Of a stretch of 64,000 bases of DNA, positions 13,112-23,150 are shown in pieces. A program made the position numbers and the translations under genes. The stretch's first letter is position 1, and each line of letters begins with the position of its first letter. The stretch covers positions 2,938,406 to 3,002,405 of the forward strand of contig JBBCBC010000027.1 of assembly GCA_037126765.1 (NCBI GenBank). The letters are read 5' to 3'. This stretch comes from Stenogyne calaminthoides. Taxonomy: Eukaryota; Streptophyta; Magnoliopsida; Lamiales; Lamiaceae. The notes below the pieces were generated by a model. That model saw nothing but the letters and a program-made list of their open reading frames with translations. It was not told where the DNA came from and made no database searches.

Positions 13112-15233
13112 TCATCTGGTGTTGCAATCTGAATGCATATCAGTGCATTCTTCGTCATCAATGGCAGCATTCAAAGCCTTCCAAATGGGAACTAACATTG
13201 TAACAGGAGGATATAATCCCTAGAAAACAAAATTCAATCAAGTACAATTACAACGATAAACACAAAAGCATGTAATTGGAGGTAAAAAAAAAAAAAAAAA
13301 AAAAATTGAGGAAGTGATTGTAAGAAAAATTGCTTGATAATTAATAGTGAAAGTGATGAGTGTGAAATTTTTTAAGGAGTCGATATTTAGTGTTTGGTAA
13401 AAGTTTTGAATAGTGTAAATAGTAGTGAGAAGCTAGAATCAGTTAGAAGTATACCCCTCTCAGCTTTTTATATTATGAATTCTGGGCAATTAATTTAAGT
13501 AGGAGCATATAATTGGAAAACACTGTAATTTACTTTTTACCGCAAATTGAGATGATTATAATCACTTATAATTTATTGAAAACACCCTCATAGTCATCAT
13601 ATCACTAATAAACCAGCAGGCAGGCTCTGATTCAAATAGTTGCTTATTCTCAAGCATGTTGAACCTTTACTACAAACAACTAAATAATAGTAGAGCACTC
13701 TTACCTTGAACACTTGCAAAAGTTGTTCTTCTCCACGCAGAATCAGAGACAAACTCCAGTAGCAGGTAACTGGAGTTACACATTCATTCAGGACAGGTTT
13801 CAAGATCTTGTCAATTGGAACAAACTGGCGCAACGTTCTCCCACTGCATTTGAACAAAATAAATAGTCATGCCATTTTCCAATGTGTTATTTCAATTTTA
13901 TTGGACATCCCATAAGGTTTTATATAAGTTTATGATCAAGAGCAGTTGCTATTTGAAAATTGTATTATTTCCATTTTATTGGACATCCTATAAGATTTAC
14001 TTAAGTTTATATTTAAGAACAGTTGCTATTGAAACTTGGTGAGAGTGGAAACACGTGACAAAAAGTCTCACCATTTTTCCATCAAGAAAATACATGAACT
14101 AACATACTTCTAAAAGGAATACCTTCGGTAAACAGTCTCAAGCTGAACCCCAAAAGCTGGGAAGATGATAACAGACTCTGTTATAAGCAAACAAAAAGAA
14201 AATGTAAAGGTGAAAAGAATGAAACATGATGGCCTTTCCACTTGCACCTATCATTATCTTATATTCTCCTCCCCCCATATACACTTCAGATATACTTCAT
14301 TACCAGAGAAGCTAATCAGAAATGTTTAGACTAACTTTTTTGGTTCTATGGATATAACACACATCACTCAGTACAGACATAGGATAGAACTGCAAAACTG
14401 CACATTAATGTCGATGAAAATGGTCTAGAAAGCATAGTAACAAACATAACCTTGATGTTACTAGTTGTAAAACGAACAAAACAAATGTCAACAACTGTGT
14501 CTTCTAGTACATCAAATTCTAAGTTTTCACTTAGTAGATCTATATTCTAGCTTATAGCTACAACGAAAGCACCCAACAATATGAATGGAAGTACAGGAGA
14601 AAATTCATCCAATTGCAATTCTCATTAATTCAGGGTACAAATTTTCAAACTCCTCACCTTTCTCAACTTGCTTCCTCAGAAACTGCCTTAAAAGGAAACC
14701 AGCTAAAAGCAAAGCTCCAAGAACAATAACAACTGGTTGATCTGGCATCAATATGCGGAAGACAATCGTCACGTCCTACATATTATGAAGTATCAAAATA
14801 TTGAATTCCTACTAAAATACAAACTAATTCATTTCACATTTTCTATTAGGGAATATTTTATCAATGACAAACTCAAAATAATTCTTCTTTCCCTTAATTA
14901 CCTAATTTCAACGGCTACGCAATTCTTTTAAGAATATCAACTACAGTAATCGCTTCACAATTTTCATAAAACTTCCGATTTAGCTAAAAGCGATTCGAAT
15001 TCTAGAAAAAACAAATCCGATCATACTCAAAAAATGAAATGTACCTGCAATAATAGGTGAATAAGAAAGCAGATGAAGACGAGAAGAAGAACATATGCGC
15101 AGATCATAAGACCACCTGCTCCCCTTCTTGCGACGGTGATATGGTGAACGTCAATGGCTTCAGGTAGGCGAATATGTTCGTATTTGTATCGCCCGTTGCT
15201 AATAATCAACGGCTTAATCTCAGACTCTGCCAT
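13112..15233 (-). CDS. GPI-GlcNAc transferase subunit PIG-H
   Basis: PIG-H is a small cytosol-facing ER membrane subunit of the complex that transfers GlcNAc to phosphatidylinositol, the first step of GPI-anchor synthesis; PIG-A is the catalytic subunit. Five exons: 15233-15045, 14775-14658, 14177-14123, 13843-13705, 13219-13112, giving an uninterrupted 202-residue protein, close to the usual plant length. Residues ~41-62 and ~73-92 are two hydrophobic segments forming a membrane hairpin. The conserved PIG-H domain follows from about residue 103: ESVIIFPAFGVQLETVYRR, then SGRTLRQFVPIDKILKPVL with the typical 'FIP.dkI.. vlNE' pattern, then the short C-terminal exon ending in GLYPPVTMLVPIWKAL. 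All donors and acceptors are GT/AG and the phases join without a shift. Confidence 0.88.
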
Positions 15234-15637
15234 TGCAGAATCTCAGAGAGACTTGGAAGAATTTAGGGCAAGTTTGCAAATGTTGAAAGGGTGAATCTGG
15301 CGAGTCAGAGTAGACGATAGTAAACTCCTTTGTAAATTCAGTATAACCTCCATCTAAACTATTTTTCACATTTACTCTTTTCTCGCATTTTAATAAATAA
15401 ACAATTTGTTCGTTAAAATACGAAAAAAAAAATATAGTGTGAAAAAAGAGTTGGAACGGGGAGAGTACAATTTTATAAAAAGACACATTTATTTAAAAAA
15501 ATGGCGCGATATGTGCGAAGTATAATTTGTAAACAATATATAAAGTGACTTTTCATCAAGTGGAAAAAACTAAAAATGATAAGCCATTTAAAAAAATTGG
15601 GCCAATATTCAGAGACGTGCAACTTTATTATGGAATA
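15234..15637. other. PIG-H upstream region
   Basis: This is the presumed promoter and 5' UTR of PIG-H, up to the A-tail of the LINE fragment. It is AT-rich and no element was recognised in it. Confidence 0.4.
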
Positions 15638-16473
15638 CTAATTTTTTATTTTTTTTTTAAAGATGGAGGTTAAGAGCAACCCCACAAATATCGGGAAGGC
15701 CATCCACATGAAACGGAGGCTCGACCTAACAATCTGAACTCTCAAACAATCGAGAATTTGTGCTAAGTTATGTACAATATTGACATTTCGACTAACCCAA
15801 ATCACCTTAAAACTTACATTACGAGCTAAAATCCTTCGGCAATCATTTACGTAGTCTCCAAACAACGTATCATCTTCCACCTGCGATCAAAAGGCATCCG
15901 GGATATACTGTGCATCCGTCTCGATGATCACTTCTTCCAAGCCCAACCTAACGCCTCATGGACTCCCCACACTTCTCCTTCTTTAACAGCCATCAAACCA
16001 TCTCTGTGTTGAACTTGCATGGCGAAGCAAACTCCCCCCGAGTCGCGCAGGACCATTCCAATGCCGGTTTTGCATGGAGTTTTTTAAAAACGCAGCGTCT
16101 ACGTTCAGTTTCACGTAAGGCGCCTCAGGGGGGTGCCATCTTTTATATTTTAGACGTTCACTAACTGTACTCGGTCAGGCCCGTACACTTCTCCACTCAC
16201 CAAGAAAGCTTCCGGTATAAAAAAAACTTTGCTTTTTGTGAGGAAGGCTTCTCATTCAACAATACACGGGTTCCTATTCCTCCATAAAGACCAAGCAATG
16301 CCCATTACTGCGGTCCGATTCGGCTTCACCCGAAGTCACACAAAGCCCCGATAAATAAGTCCTTTGTGACTCTCAACCAAGTAAGCAAGAGTATCAATTT
16401 TATCCCAAAGTCCTCCATTCTCCCGGCATTTTTTGCGTGAAGGTCTGATCCACAAAAAGGTGCCACAAAGATT

Positions 16474-16951
16474 TGATGAGAGCCGCGATTTGGGAACAAG
16501 ATAAATTCATCGCCTGGAAAAGTTAGTAGGAGAACGAATATAAAACGATAAAATCGGCCTACTGGCTCAAGCCCGGTAATTGAACGATTTGTTTTTTACA
16601 AAGTTGTCAAAGTAAAAGTTATACTTTATTCATTGATTGAAATCAAAAAACGCGTACAACATGTTTAAATAGAAAAAAGGACTAAATCTAATATGAAAAG
16701 GACTAAATCTAGCTTAAAGTTATCTAAACCGAATCTAAATCTAGAAAATAAAGGGTAAAATACGAAATCTAATCTAATAAGCAATAAATCTTGAGATTCT
16801 TGTCAATCTTGTAGAGATTCTCGCCAATCTTGAATAGTCTTGCCAATCTTAATTAATCTTGCAAAAATAGGACAATATATTTGATAAATCAGGGACAAAA
16901 TCTTGCAAGTAGTAGTTTGCTAAGCTGGTACAAAAACCCTCATTCGCATCA
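16474..16951 (-). repeat. Long terminal repeat (intact copy, 478 bp)
   Basis: This is the uninterrupted LTR. Its sequence is found again in 17792-17999 plus 19506-19772, with a few substitutions and small indels, including the shared blocks CAAAGTTGTCAAAGTAAAAG and GACAATATATTTGATAAATC. Confidence 0.88.
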
Positions 16952-16966
16952 TTCCTGTCCCCTTCA
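16952..16966 (-). other. Polypurine tract of the LTR element
   Basis: On the minus strand GAAGGGGACAGGAA lies directly before the TGATGCG start of the LTR, the position and composition expected of the plus-strand primer. Confidence 0.65.
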
Positions 16967-17162
16967 AGATCGTCCTTGTCCTCAAGGACCAATTTCGGAA
17001 ACGCTCTCTCATCGATCCTAAATGCTCCCCTTCATCTAATCGCCCGACTTATTTGCCACCAAATTATTTAGCTCAAAATTATCGGTTGTTGGGTGTGGCC
17101 AAAAACCTTAAGGCGATAGGATCAATGTTTCATAGTAGTGCCAACAAAATAACTATCATCAA

Positions 17163-17750
17163 TTATAAAAAATAATAATTATTATGGCAGCCAAAAGCTT
17201 TATCATCATTGAGATATGGTTCGTCATATGCCATAGTAAGACTCCAAAAAATTGCCTCGTAATCATCTTCCTTATCAAATAATTGGCAAGGATCGTCTTC
17301 GGGCTCCACATCCAAAATAGAAGGCACAAAATCAATTTCGAACGGCTCTTCATCATATAGAGGTGGTCCATCGTACTCGAAATTCCCAAAAGAATCCTTA
17401 GACCCGTCTGAGAAAATTTGCTCATTATCCTCAACATCTACAAAATATTTCTCACGAAAAGGCTGCATTCTTATATTTAAGTGGCTGAACTTGACCAAAT
17501 AAATCATGTGGCCCATAATCTTCCTCGAAATAAATTGGCCCAAAAGCTTCACTACTTGTTCCATTCTTATTAATCCCACGAAAAGACTCATTGTCATCAA
17601 ATTGCCCAATATACTTGCTATTTTCACTAATTTCGCGCTGGCGTTCATCGTCTCTGAATCTCTAGCAGATCAAGACTCCTCTCCAACGATTGAATTTGTT
17701 CCTCGTCGATTGAATTTGTTCCTCGTCGGTTCTTGACATGGTAGCAATTT
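17163..17750 (-). pseudogene. Degenerate gag-like reading region of the LTR element
   Basis: The minus strand has a possible start ATGTCAAGAACCGACGAGG near 17740, followed by a frame of 161 residues (17648-17163). Its product is rich in Asp and Glu, contains EISENSKYIGQFDDNESF-like text, and has no recognised domain. It may be what remains of gag or an unrelated filler between the LTRs. It is unlikely to be a host gene, because it lies entirely between the two LTRs. Confidence 0.4.
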
Positions 17751-17773
17751 ACGATCGCGATTCTCAGATACTC

Positions 17774-17791
17774 TCAATGAAAGCACCAATT
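17774..17791 (-). other. Primer-binding-site-like sequence of the LTR element
   Basis: Immediately inside the LTR on the minus strand is AATTGGTGCTTTCATTGAG. TTGGTGCTTTCATTGA at this location is the usual start of the internal region in many plant Ty3/gypsy elements. I did not match it to a tRNA. Confidence 0.5.
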
Positions 17792-17999
17792 TGATGAGAA
17801 CCGCAATTTGGATAAATTAAATCGTACTAGTTGCAAGTAGTAGGAGAAACGAATATAAAAACACGATAAAATCGGACGCAGCTCGGTAGTAATTGAGCGA
17901 TTGGTTTTTGACAAAGTTGTCAAAGTAAAAGTTATACTTTATTCATTGATTGAAATCTGAAAAAACGTACAACATGTTTAAATAGAAAAAAAGGACTAA

Positions 18000-19505
18000 G
18001 ATGGGTGTATTCAATTGAGATTCTATTAGATTTTTTTGGACTTTAAAAAGTATGTGAATTTAGAAAATCCATAGACTTCATGCAGAGTTTGACTGACTTT
18101 TTTTATTGATTTACATGGATTTTCATAGACTTGATAGGATTGTGGAATACACTTTTTTTATTGATTTACCAAGATTTCCATAGACTCCGACGCTGGAACT
18201 ATTGATGCAAATGTATATGGAACACACTTGTATATAAAAAAAGTTATCCAAATTGTTTAGAAAAATACCAAAAATATATTAGTTAAAAAAAATACATTAT
18301 TATTCATCATTATTATTCTCATCTTCATTCTCATCATCTTCATTTCCTTCACCATTATACCTCGGCTTCATTTCCCACATAGCATTAGCAATACTCGTTC
18401 TCCATGCATTAGCTTCCGTTCTTTGTTGTAGTTGGGTTTGAGAAAGCAATTACGTTCTTTGTTGTAGTTAGCTTCCGTACTTGTTTAAATGAAAAGTATT
18501 ACTTGTTTAAATAGAAAAATATTACTTGTTTAAATAGAAAAATATTACTTGTTTTAAAACAAAAAGTATAACTTGTTTAGATGAAAAGTATAACTCGTTT
18601 AAATAGAAAAAATATTACTTGTTTAAATGAAAAGTATTACTTGTTTAAATGAAAAGTATTACTTGTTTAAGTAGAAAATTACTTGTTTAAATAGAAAAGT
18701 ATTACTTATTTAAATAGAAAAGTATTACTTGTTTAAAAGAAAAGTATAACTTGTTTCGATGAAAAGTATAACTTGTTTAAATAGAAAAGTACTACTTGTT
18801 TAACTGAAAAGTATTGTTTGTTTAAATAGAAAAAATATTACTTGTTTAAATAAAAAAAGTATTACTTGTTTAAATAGAAAAGTATTACTGTTTTAAAAGA
18901 AAACAAGATATTACTTGTTTAAAAGAAAAATATAACTTGTTTAGATGAAAAGTATAACTTATTTAAATAGAAAAATATTACTTGTTTAAATGAAAAGTAT
19001 TACATGTTTAAAATTAGAAAAATATTACTTGTTTAGATATAAAAGTATTACTTCTTTAAATAGAAAAGTATTTCTTGTTTAAAAGAAAAGTATAACTTAT
19101 TTAGGTGAAAAGTATAAATTATTTAAATAGAAAAGTATTACTTATTTAAATGAAAAGTATAACTTGTTTAGATGAAAAATATAAATTGTTTAAATAGAAA
19201 AATATTATGAAGGTTTTTTTTCTTCTCGACCTTTCGTAGAGGGAGTCTCTGAAAGAATACGTTAAATCTCCGGTTGTTAGAAAAGATTTTGGAGAGTGAA
19301 ATTTATTCATATTTTGGAGAGAATCAAAGAAAATCATAAAGTATTAAAATTCACGGTGATGAATACATAAAGATTTTTTAAGACTTTTTAAAATCCAGTA
19401 TTGAATCCTCGGGATTTTTTAAAGACTTTTAAAAATCCGGATTGAATCCCCCAGGACTTTAAAAGTCTAAAAAAAATCGCAGACTCACAACCAATACACC
19501 TCCCG
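18000..19505. mobile_element. TIR transposon (PIF/Harbinger-like) inserted in the LTR, carrying a minisatellite
   Basis: The left end GGGTGTATTCAATTG is mirrored at the right end (minus-strand reading GGAGGTGTATTGGTTG), and the inverted similarity continues through TTTTTGGACTTT-like subterminal DNA. Comparison with the intact LTR shows the host sequence ...GACTAA|ATCTAAT... opened here. The duplicated bases look like (T)AA, compatible with the 3-bp TAA/TTA duplication of PIF/Harbinger elements but partly eroded. The interior has no transposase and is dominated by tandem repeats. Confidence 0.7.
18478..19208. repeat. Minisatellite, ~23-25 bp unit, about 30 copies
   Basis: Variants of TATTACTTGTTTAAATAGAAAAG repeat head-to-tail. 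Units alternate between 'AAATAGAAAA' and 'AAATGAAAAG' or 'TAGATGAAAAG' forms, giving a higher-order texture. The array lies wholly within the TIR element. Confidence 0.85.
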
Positions 19506-19862
19506 AAATCTAATCGAAAAGGACTAAATCTATAAAGTTATTTAACCCGAATCTAAATCTAGAAAATAAAAAGGGTAAAATCTTAAATCTAATCTAATAA
19601 GCGAAGAAATCTTGAGATTCTTGTCAATCTTGTAGAGATTCTCGCCAATCTTGAATAGTCTTGCCAATCTTAATTAATCTTGCAAAAATAGGACAATATA
19701 TTTGATAAATCAGGGACAAAATCTTGCAAGTAGTAATTTGCGAAGCTGGTACAAAAATCCTCATTCGCATCAGGATTCCCCGACACCCGGGACATTACAA
19801 ACAGGACATTGTGAGGACACCCCGGGTACCAACGACAAAGCTTTGCCCGAACCAAGCTTTGT

Positions 19863-21075
19863 CGTTTGTTAACTATAATTTCGTCACATCAAGTTAGAAA
19901 AATGGTCTACTTATTTATTTACATAATAATTTTATGGTCATTGAATTTATTAATACTAAACCATCATTAGTAATAGACAAAAGATGGTAGGAGACGGAGT
20001 ACAATTTAACACAATTAACACTCACCCCTCTCAAAGTATTAAAACGTCAATGTTCAAATTACACTCCATCTCACCGTGAGACGGCAAACTCAAGTGTACC
20101 TATTAGTTTTATTAGTGCTGAAATTGGTCATAATTATCTGATCAAAAGTTAGTGGTTGTTTATAACTTGTGTGATTTTTATAATCTGTACTAGTATTAAA
20201 GAGACCCCATTAATTATCTCCCGCATTGTTCTTTGCAGAAAAAAGAGACTCCATTAAAATGGATTCATCTGTATCTGTTAGCAATGCTTTTAGATCTTCT
20301 ATTTAAATCTTTGGCACACAACATATATAAATTTCTGACGTCTTATAATACACTTTTGATGTATGGTAGTAAACGTATGATATGAAATTAAATAAAAAAC
20401 TGAACCAACAAAACGTCCTCTCACACCTCAGTTTTACCAGAGATGAAGCAAACCCTACCATATCAATACGTCGAACTTTTAGTTTATTTGAAGTGCCACA
20501 AGTTGGAAAAGTTATTACAACTTCGTGATAATGAAAATCACTTGAAATAACTAGTTTATACTTCACAAAGAAACATAAAAGTAAAAACCATCATCTCAAA
20601 ACTAAATTTTACTGGGCAAGTCTTTTCATCTGGCTGTCCCAGATTTCATTCTTCCATCTCTGAAGTATTTCTTGCTCCCTTCTTTGATGCTGAATGATCT
20701 CTTTAGTTTTATCAAGGGTAATAGTCGCAACAGGAATGTTATTTCTCCTATGAGTTCACTTGATAATATACCAATCTTGCTCCATTTAGTCTCCTTTGAC
20801 ACCCTCACTTAACCTCACCTCACCTCTATTCCCAATATGAAACGAAAAAGATCGCCACACGCATAAACAATGCATGAAAGAAATCTGATTAACTAATCAA
20901 ATGTCCCGAACAAATACGGGCAAACATAAAAGACTTCAATATCTCTCTAGTATACATCATCTAGTAACAAATATACATTGGTCAAGAAGCTAATGTAACA
21001 AGGACTAAAGTATACATCATCTAGTAAACAGATACACATTGGTCTAGAAACTAGTGTAACGGGGACTACGATATA
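19863..21075. other. Intergenic region downstream of the RTE1-like gene
   Basis: A copy of a dispersed repeat also seen near 1.65 kb and 63.5 kb lies at 20022-20090 (AAAGTATTAAAACGTCAAT...). No gene is supported. The short open frames at 20303-20808 have no recognisable features; part of this may be 3' UTR of the gene ending at 21076. Confidence 0.4.
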
Positions 21076-22784
21076 TCAACTTTTTTGAAAAAGTAAGTAC
21101 CAGTAAGAAACCAACCAACTAGAACAAAAAGCGAAGATGGCCAAATAACAGAGGAAGATCTCTCCTCCAAAGGCAAGGCCAACACATAATACAAGAATAA
21201 ATGGTAAATATATACGGAGAATAGCTAACCTACTCACAAACTGCCCCTGATGAAAATAAGAATGGCCAAGTTTACCACATTCCAATCACCAGCCTGAAAT
21301 TTCAACCTGTTTAAGCAGTTAGCTACATAAGAATGGCAGTTGCAAGTCAAGATGTTGTAGGACTGGTGTTGGTATTCCTGTGTGCTTTTGCGTAATGCAT
21401 CATCCCAGTTCATGATTTCTCGTCTATCTCGACTATGTAGCGTCTCGTCTCCAGGGTCATGTGCAGCAGAGTCGATAAAGGTGCAGCACTGCAGAATATC
21501 ATTTAGACCACATAAATGAGTAAAAACCATACCACATTGCATCAATAAGCTATTGTACTGAGCATAATTTCTCAAAGTTGTACACATATTACGAAGTTGT
21601 TCACCTTTACAGTCGTGTGGAGGTAGTTGAGGAAATGCAGCAATGCACGATATCATTTAGATAGGATAAACATGCATAAAAAAACATATTGTATCGCCTT
21701 ATAGCATATGAAGTATCACCATTTAAAAATTCTTGATTTTATGTGTTATTCTACTCAAAATCACTAAACATTAATACTTCGCTAAACGGTGATGCCAAGT
21801 TCACCATAAAACTTCCACGAACCAAGTTCATTTAAGTTTTTATCATAAAAAAAACTATAGTGTATTGCACCAATAAGCTATTATACATAAGGTACCAAAG
21901 TCATAAAAGCATTAAAGATGTTTTTGCCTTTAGGGTAGAAATCCTTATAATATGTTTGTTTCGTGACTATCCCAACTGTACTTTAGACTTTGCAATCTCA
22001 AACCCCCGTTTATTTTGGGACTTAAGGATTTTTGAAATGCTATTAATCTTACTCTTGAAATGCTATTAATCTTACTCTTCATCATCACCTACAACTACTC
22101 TCCTTTTTGCTCTCTCGATACACTTAAATTATCTACCTGTTTACTCTACCAATACACCAAAAACATATAATACAACATCAATCAACTTTTCAACCATTCT
22201 ACCCTATAAAATACCAAAACAAACATACATTTTAACAGTTCATCAGGATTTTCAAATACTAGGATTTCAAGTCCAGGTTTTTCTCAGACCACTATAATCC
22301 TGAAACATACATAAGAGTACAGCATTGCAGGATTTTATTTACACCAGATAAATGAATAAAAATCAAAACAGATTATGAAGCTATTTTACTGCACATATTA
22401 AAGTTGTAAACAAATCATAAAGACGCAACATTCAAGAAAGTTGGGCTGATTTCCTGATGCAAATGGTGATATTATCATGAACCAAAATAAAATTCAGGAT
22501 CAATGATAAACCAATCCAACCTGCTCCTTGCCTAGTTGCATGTATCGGGTCGGAGCACCAAATGCGAAATTATCAACACAAACGAAGTTCGGCCCTGCGA
22601 AATCCAGAATAACCCCATCTTCCCTGCAAATCCCAATGTGGCCAATACAAGGGAAAAACCATGACAACACAGGAAGGGGAGTCCACACAATGCAGCGCGG
22701 AAATCGGCCTCTCGTTGGATCAATTTGGTTTGATTCTGCATCATTGTCTTCGATCATGAAACTATGTTCCTCACTTGATCCCAT
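21076..22784 (-). CDS. RTE1/TMEM222-family (DUF778) membrane protein, one-base frameshift
   Basis: Family of REVERSION-TO-ETHYLENE-SENSITIVITY1 and animal TMEM222: small membrane proteins of ER/Golgi; RTE1 itself modulates the ethylene receptor ETR1. Exon 1 (22784-22521, 88 codons) has the family block RGRFPRCIVWTPLP, then FFPCIGHIGICREDG and LDFAGPNFVCVDNFAFG. Exon 2 (21488-21076) has NWDDALRKSTQEYQHQSYN, the conserved ILTCNCHSYVANCLNRL and NVVNLAILIFIRG. It ends with two hydrophobic segments and a stop at 21076-21078. Near 21240-21246 one base appears to be missing: the frame ending IFIRGS must switch to reach FVSRLAILRIYLPF. Family members read straight through here, so this is a frameshift or a consensus error. 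The ancestry could be the TMEM222-like branch rather than RTE1 itself. Confidence 0.8.
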
Positions 22785-22856
22785 TGCCTATAACGAAAAA
22801 ACGATGAAAAATCCCCCACATCGCATCCGTAATTGAAGGCATCAATTTAAAAATAC

Positions 22857-23150
22857 AACCTAATTATCGAATTGCAAACAATGAATAGAAGGAATGTGGG
22901 CATTAAACTTCCAGCTATCTGATCAAAATTACGGAGCTCTATTCAAACCCTAGTTCTGAATCCTAATTAGATTCAATATTATAAATTGAAAATACAGAGA
23001 GGGTAACCTAATCGTCGAATTGCAAACAATAAATATATGAAATGTGAGGATTAACCATCCAGCTATCTGATTAAAATTGCGGAGCTCTATTCATACCCTA
23101 GTTCTGAATCATAATTAGATTCAAAATTATAAATTGAAAATGCTTAATTG
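22857..23150. repeat. Tandem duplication (~148 bp x2) upstream of the RTE1-like gene
   Basis: The blocks starting AACCTAATTATCGAATTGC (22857) and AACCTAATCGTCGAATTGC (23005) are direct repeats. They share CCAGCTATCTGAT, GCGGAGCTCTATTCA-type and CCCTAGTTCTGAATC motifs. The copies lie 70-370 bp upstream of the start codon, so they probably duplicate promoter or 5' UTR DNA. Confidence 0.8.

Larger units (their letters stand above)
16474..19772 (-). mobile_element. LTR retrotransposon, internally deleted (non-autonomous)
   Basis: Two long terminal repeats (16474-16951 and 17792-19772) flank only about 840 bp of internal DNA. Both LTRs open with TGATGAG and close with CGCATCA (TG...CA). The flanking 5 bp are AGATT on the left and GGATT on the right, a near-perfect target duplication inside the LINE. 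On the minus strand the order is LTR, PBS-like site, a short open frame starting ATGTCAAGAACC, an acidic Asp/Glu-rich segment, a polypurine tract, LTR. No protease, reverse transcriptase or integrase is present, so this is a non-autonomous derivative, probably of a Ty3/gypsy-type parent given the gag-like start and PPT style. The right-hand LTR is interrupted by a 1.5-kb insertion. Confidence 0.85.
17792..19772 (-). repeat. Long terminal repeat (copy interrupted by an insertion)
   Basis: The LTR halves 17792-17999 and 19506-19772 are collinear with the intact copy at 16474-16951. The 1.5 kb between them has no counterpart there, which defines the insertion precisely. Confidence 0.85.
15638..19862 (-). 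mobile_element. 5'-truncated non-LTR retrotransposon (LINE) fragment, split by an LTR element
   Basis: Read on the minus strand, this is the 3' end of a plant LINE polyprotein. The right-hand piece (19862-19773) encodes Cys/His residues that fit the start of a zf-RVT zinc-binding domain. After the 3.3-kb insertion the domain resumes from 16473 (a 'SLWHLFVD'-like segment). A plant RNase H-like (RVT_3) domain follows: a 'PPEAPYVKLNVDAAF' segment near 16100, a 'GIGMVLRDSGG' segment near 16050, and 'DYVNDCRRIL' with 'HNLAQI' near 15750. The frame is broken in several places. The element ends in an A-rich tail (the plus-strand T-run at 15640-15660), as expected for a LINE. The upstream part is missing, the usual 5' truncation. 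Confidence 0.75.

Noticed and set aside
17506..17736. Plus-strand open frame of 76 residues
   Set aside because: It lies wholly inside the LTR element, antisense to its internal frame, and has no family resemblance.
18478..19208. CRISPR-like array
   Set aside because: The repeats are directly adjacent and imperfect without unique spacers, in a plant nuclear context; it is a minisatellite.
20303..20808. Minus-strand frames near the RTE1-like gene as further exons
   Set aside because: The RTE1-like protein ends naturally after its last membrane segment at 21076; these frames have no family similarity.
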